Part shown: positions 6,529 to 9,658 of the stretch, piece by piece
How positions within the stretch are numbered: position 1 is the first letter of the stretch
Layout: each line of letters starts with the position of its first letter
Assembly (NCBI GenBank): GCA_052389755.1
Contig: JBQTHP010000021.1
Span: forward strand, 1-9,658
Length of the DNA: 9,658 nt
Direction: 5' to 3'
Source: JBQTHP01 sp052389755
Lineage (GTDB): Bacteria; Pseudomonadota; Gammaproteobacteria; Steroidobacterales; Steroidobacteraceae
The notes under the pieces: model-generated
What the model saw: only the letters and a program-made list of their open reading frames with translations
What the model was told of the DNA's origin: nothing
The model's database searches: none
Translations under genes and position numbers: made by a program

Positions 6529-7662
6529 TTGGCGCGCATCGATGCGTTTCTGAAGCTCGGCAGCCAGCAGGGATGCTCGGACGTGCATCTCGCCGTTGGC
6601 GTGCCCCCGATGCTGCGCATGAACGGCGATCTGATGCCGATCAAGTTCCGCGACCTTCGGGCCGCGGAGCTCGAGGGCTACATCACCGAGATCCTCACCA
6701 AGTCGCAGGCGGACCACTTCGGCAGCGGCAACGATCTCGACTTCTCGTACGTCTCCTCGGAGGGCGGGCGGTTCCGCGTGAACGTGTACCGCAAGGACAC
6801 CGGCGTCGGTGCGACCTTCCGCGCGATCCCGTCGGACGTACCGAAGCTCGACAAGCTCGCGTTGCCGCCGATCGTCACCAGGCTCTGTGATTTCCACCAG
6901 GGCATGATCCTCGTCACCGGTTCGACCGGCACCGGCAAGTCGACCACGCTCGCGGCGATGATCGATTACCTGAACGAAACTCGAAGACTCAACGTCGTGA
7001 GTCTCGAGGACCCGATCGAGTTCGTTCATCGCAGCAAGAACTGTCAGGTCATTCAGCGCGAGCTGCACACGCACATCCCGAGCTTCGCCGAAGGCGTACG
7101 CGCGGCGATGCGCGAAGATCCGGATGTGATCCTCGTCGGCGAGCTGCGAGACGCGGAGACGATCTCGATGGCGATGACGGCCGCCGAGACCGGCCACCTC
7201 GTGCTCGGCACGCTGCACACTACCGGCGCCGTCAAGACGATCGACCGCATCATCGATGCGCTGCCGATCGAGGAGCGCGAGCAGACCAAGAGCTTCCTCG
7301 CGCAGAGTCTGCTCGCGGTGATCACCCAGGTGCTCGTCAAGACCACGGACGCGCGCGGCCGCCGCGCGATATGCGAAGTGATGGTGATGACACGCGCGAT
7401 CGCGAAGCTGATCCAGACCGATCAGACGCACCAGATTCCGAACCAGTTGCAGACGGGACGCGATCTCGGCATGCAGCTTCTCGATCAGGCGCTGCTGCAC
7501 GCCATTGCCGCGAAGGAGATCGATCCGGATGATGCGTACGTCTTTGCGAACGAGAAGAAGCTCTTCCAGAAGCACGTGACGGACACGAGCGTGCTGCCGA
7601 AAGTGGATTTCGCCCCGGCCGGCCCCGGCCCCTCCACGGGCTCCGCGGCCGCTTCGGGTTGA
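6529..7662 (+). CDS. PilT-family pilus ATPase paralogue 1
   Basis: The 377-residue protein is a type II/IV secretion hexameric ATPase of the PilT (retraction motor) type, acting at the cytoplasmic face of a pilus-like machine. It has the N-terminal PAS-like domain with SDVHL (17-21), Walker A GSTGTGKST (131-139), Asp box LEDPIEF (159-165), Walker B-type VILVGELRD (200-208) and an intact His box with His223 and His230. It is somewhat longer than standard PilT because of a Gly/Pro/Ser/Ala-rich tail (361-377). VGELRD replaces the usual PilT VGEMRD, and the C-terminal AIRNLIRE retraction motif is degenerate (AIAKLIQT, 290-297). The start is TTG at 6529, chosen because it gives the family N-terminus ARIDAFL. 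The next gene starts 7 bases after the stop. Whether this is the main PilT of the cell or an accessory motor cannot be told. Confidence 0.92.
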   Translation: MARIDAFLKLGSQQGCSDVHLAVGVPPMLRMNGDLMPIKFRDLRAAELEGYITEILTKSQADHFGSGNDLDFSYVSSEGGRFRVNVYRKDTGVGATFRAIPSDVPKLDKLALPPIVTRLCDFHQGMILVTGSTGTGKSTTLAAMIDYLNETRRLNVVSLEDPIEFVHRSKNCQVIQRELHTHIPSFAEGVRAAMREDPDVILVGELRDAETISMAMTAAETGHLVLGTLHTTGAVKTIDRIIDALPIEEREQTKSFLAQSLLAVITQVLVKTTDARGRRAICEVMVMTRAIAKLIQTDQTHQIPNQLQTGRDLGMQLLDQALLHAIAAKEIDPDDAYVFANEKKLFQKHVTDTSVLPKVDFAPAGPGPSTGSAAASG

Positions 7663-7669
7663 CCCGCCG

Positions 7670-8731
7670 ATGGCCGCCATCGACGAGTTGCTGATCGAGA
7701 TCGTGGAGAAGCGCGGCTCGGACCTGCACTTCATCGCGGGTGATCCGCCGCGCATCCGCCTGTACGGCGATCTCACGCAGTTGCGGGGCGACAAGCTCGA
7801 CGCGAAGTTCGTGCAGGAGGCGCTCTACGAGATCATGCCGAAGCCCGCGCTCGAGCGTTTCGAGTCGAAGGACGGCGCGGACTTCGCTTACACGCTGCCG
7901 CAGCGCGGCCGTTTTCGCGTGAATGTCATGCGCCAGCTGAGCGGCATGGGCGCGGTGTTCCGCGCCATTCCCTCGAAGGCGATGACGCTCGATGAGCTCA
8001 AGATGCCCGAGGCCGTTCGCTCGATGTGCCGCGCGAACTACGGCCTCATTCTCGTCACGGGCAAGACGGGCTCCGGCAAGTCCACGACGCTCGCCGCGAT
8101 GATCGACGACATCAACAAGCGCGACAAAGGCCACATCCTCACCATCGAGGACCCGATCGAGTTCGTGCACGAGCGCAAGAACTGCCTCGTGAGCCAGCGC
8201 GAGATCGGCGTCCACAGTCCGAGCTTTGCGGCCGCGCTGCACTCGGCCCTCCGCGAGGATCCCGACGTGATCCTGGTCGGCGAGTTGCGCGACTACGAGA
8301 CGATGAGCATCGCCGTGACCGCCGCCGAGATGGGCATTCTCGTCATGGGCACGCTGCACACGAACGGCGCTGCGCAGACGGTGGACCGTATGGTCAACGT
8401 GTTCCCTGCGGACAAGCAGGCCCACGTACGCACGATGCTTTCGACCAGCCTGCGAGGCGTCGTCTCGCAGCAGCTGCTCCAGCGCGCGGACAAGCAGGGC
8501 CGGGTGGCAGCGCTCGAGATCCTCGTGAACACGGCGGCATCCGCCAATCTCATCCGCCAGGGCAAGCTCGATCAGCTCGAGAACGTGATGCAGTCCGGCG
8601 CGCAGCAGGGCATGCGCACGATGGACAGCGCGATCCAGCAGCTCTACGACCAGCGCTTGATCACCGGCAAAGAGGCTTACAAGAAAGCCATCAACAAGGC
8701 GAAGTTCGAGCCGGTGAAGGACGCGGGCTGA
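7670..8731 (+). CDS. PilT-family pilus ATPase paralogue 2, altered His box
   Basis: The 353-residue protein is a second PilT-type ATPase, translated from ATG 7 bases after its neighbour and surely in the same operon. By hand the two align without a gap from residue 1 to about 340; over residues 121-240 I count 76 of 120 identities, so they look like a tandem duplication. It has SDLHF (17-21), Walker A GKTGSGKST (131-139), Asp box IEDPIEF (159-165) and VILVGELRD (200-208). The His box differs: the first His (223 in the partner) is Ile here, while His230 remains. The C-terminal region reads ASANLIRQGK (290-299) rather than AIRNLIRE. It lacks the VGATGTGKST and IGEIR signatures of PilU, so I call it a PilT paralogue although it holds the place where pilU is often found. 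Confidence 0.92.
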   Translation: MAAIDELLIEIVEKRGSDLHFIAGDPPRIRLYGDLTQLRGDKLDAKFVQEALYEIMPKPALERFESKDGADFAYTLPQRGRFRVNVMRQLSGMGAVFRAIPSKAMTLDELKMPEAVRSMCRANYGLILVTGKTGSGKSTTLAAMIDDINKRDKGHILTIEDPIEFVHERKNCLVSQREIGVHSPSFAAALHSALREDPDVILVGELRDYETMSIAVTAAEMGILVMGTLHTNGAAQTVDRMVNVFPADKQAHVRTMLSTSLRGVVSQQLLQRADKQGRVAALEILVNTAASANLIRQGKLDQLENVMQSGAQQGMRTMDSAIQQLYDQRLITGKEAYKKAINKAKFEPVKDAG

Positions 8732-8732
8732 C

Positions 8733-8756
8733 CGCGCGGGCGGCTGCGCCCGCGCG
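8733..8756 (+). terminator. GC-rich hairpin after the PilT operon
   Basis: CGCGCGGGCG (8733-8742) and CGCCCGCGCG (8747-8756) form a perfect 10-bp stem with a 4-base loop, starting one base after the stop codon of the second PilT gene. No T-run follows, so it is not a textbook intrinsic terminator. It may stop transcription with Rho or protect the 3' end. Confidence 0.5.
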
Positions 8757-8761
8757 AGCCG

Positions 8762-8858
8762 ACAGCCTACAGCTCACAGCTTACAGCCCGGAGAAGAACG
8801 CCAGCGCAGTACGCCGCAGCCGTCTTGGCTGTGAGCTGTAAGCTGTAGGCTGTAAGCT
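8762..8858. repeat. Palindromic 7-bp minisatellite upstream of metG
   Basis: Left arm 8762-8788 and right arm 8827-8853 form a 27-bp inverted repeat with two mismatches around a 38-base spacer. Both arms are heptamer arrays: CCTACAG, CTCACAG, CTTACAG on the left, and GCTGTGA, GCTGTAA, GCTGTAG, GCTGTAA on the right. The right array ends 7 bases before the metG start codon, just before its GAGG ribosome site, so folding could affect metG translation if the metG transcript includes the element. Confidence 0.85.
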
Positions 8859-8865
8859 TCCGAGG

Positions 8866-9658
<793 letters not shown>

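Noticed and set aside
6466..8425. Long minus-strand frames (442 and 362 codons) over the two PilT genes
   Set aside because: They look alike only because the PilT genes are paralogues; both are Arg/His/Leu-rich shadows without domain signatures.
7670..8731. Second ATPase as PilU
   Set aside because: It lacks PilU signatures (VGATGTGKST, IGEIR) and is far closer to its neighbour than to PilU.

Overview
The window is high-GC bacterial DNA. It most likely comes from a betaproteobacterium or a close relative. The evidence is a Pseudomonas/Burkholderia-type 188-residue Dcd once its intein is removed, a DUF3108 protein, an E. coli-type zinc-containing MetRS, and Mrp/ApbC close to metG. No rRNA, tRNA, CRISPR array or transposase was seen, and no stretch over 300 bases lacks a gene.

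Left part (1-3372): the 3' end of a DUF3108 gene (+) converges on a minus-strand pair, apbC/mrp then dcd. A 140-bp palindromic minisatellite separates DUF3108 from dcd. The dcd gene is the most striking feature. Its 598-codon frame is a normal dCTP deaminase split by an in-frame 410-residue intein. The intein carries splicing blocks A, B, F and G and a LAGLIDADG homing endonuclease, and it sits exactly before the catalytic serine of Dcd.

Right part (3548-9658, all +): an 812-residue cytosolic protein joins a long N-terminal HEAT-repeat solenoid to a C-terminal Ser/Thr kinase with all catalytic residues. It is followed by a 103-residue LAB_N-type membrane protein and two tandemly duplicated PilT-family ATPases. 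Next come a GC-rich hairpin and the 5' part of metG. In E. coli mrp and metG are divergent neighbours (Mrp means MetG-related protein). Here they keep that orientation but are separated by about 5.5 kb holding the kinase, LAB_N and PilT genes, so this block looks like an accessory insertion into a conserved pair.

Three intergenic gaps (272-414, 5987-6079, 8762-8858) share one architecture: short tandem repeats of 7 or 9 bp arranged as two inverted arms of roughly 26-31 bp around a short spacer. Repeat sequences differ between gaps. A working model, which is inference only, is that the HEAT-kinase regulates the PilT-like motors of a type IV pilus-like machine.
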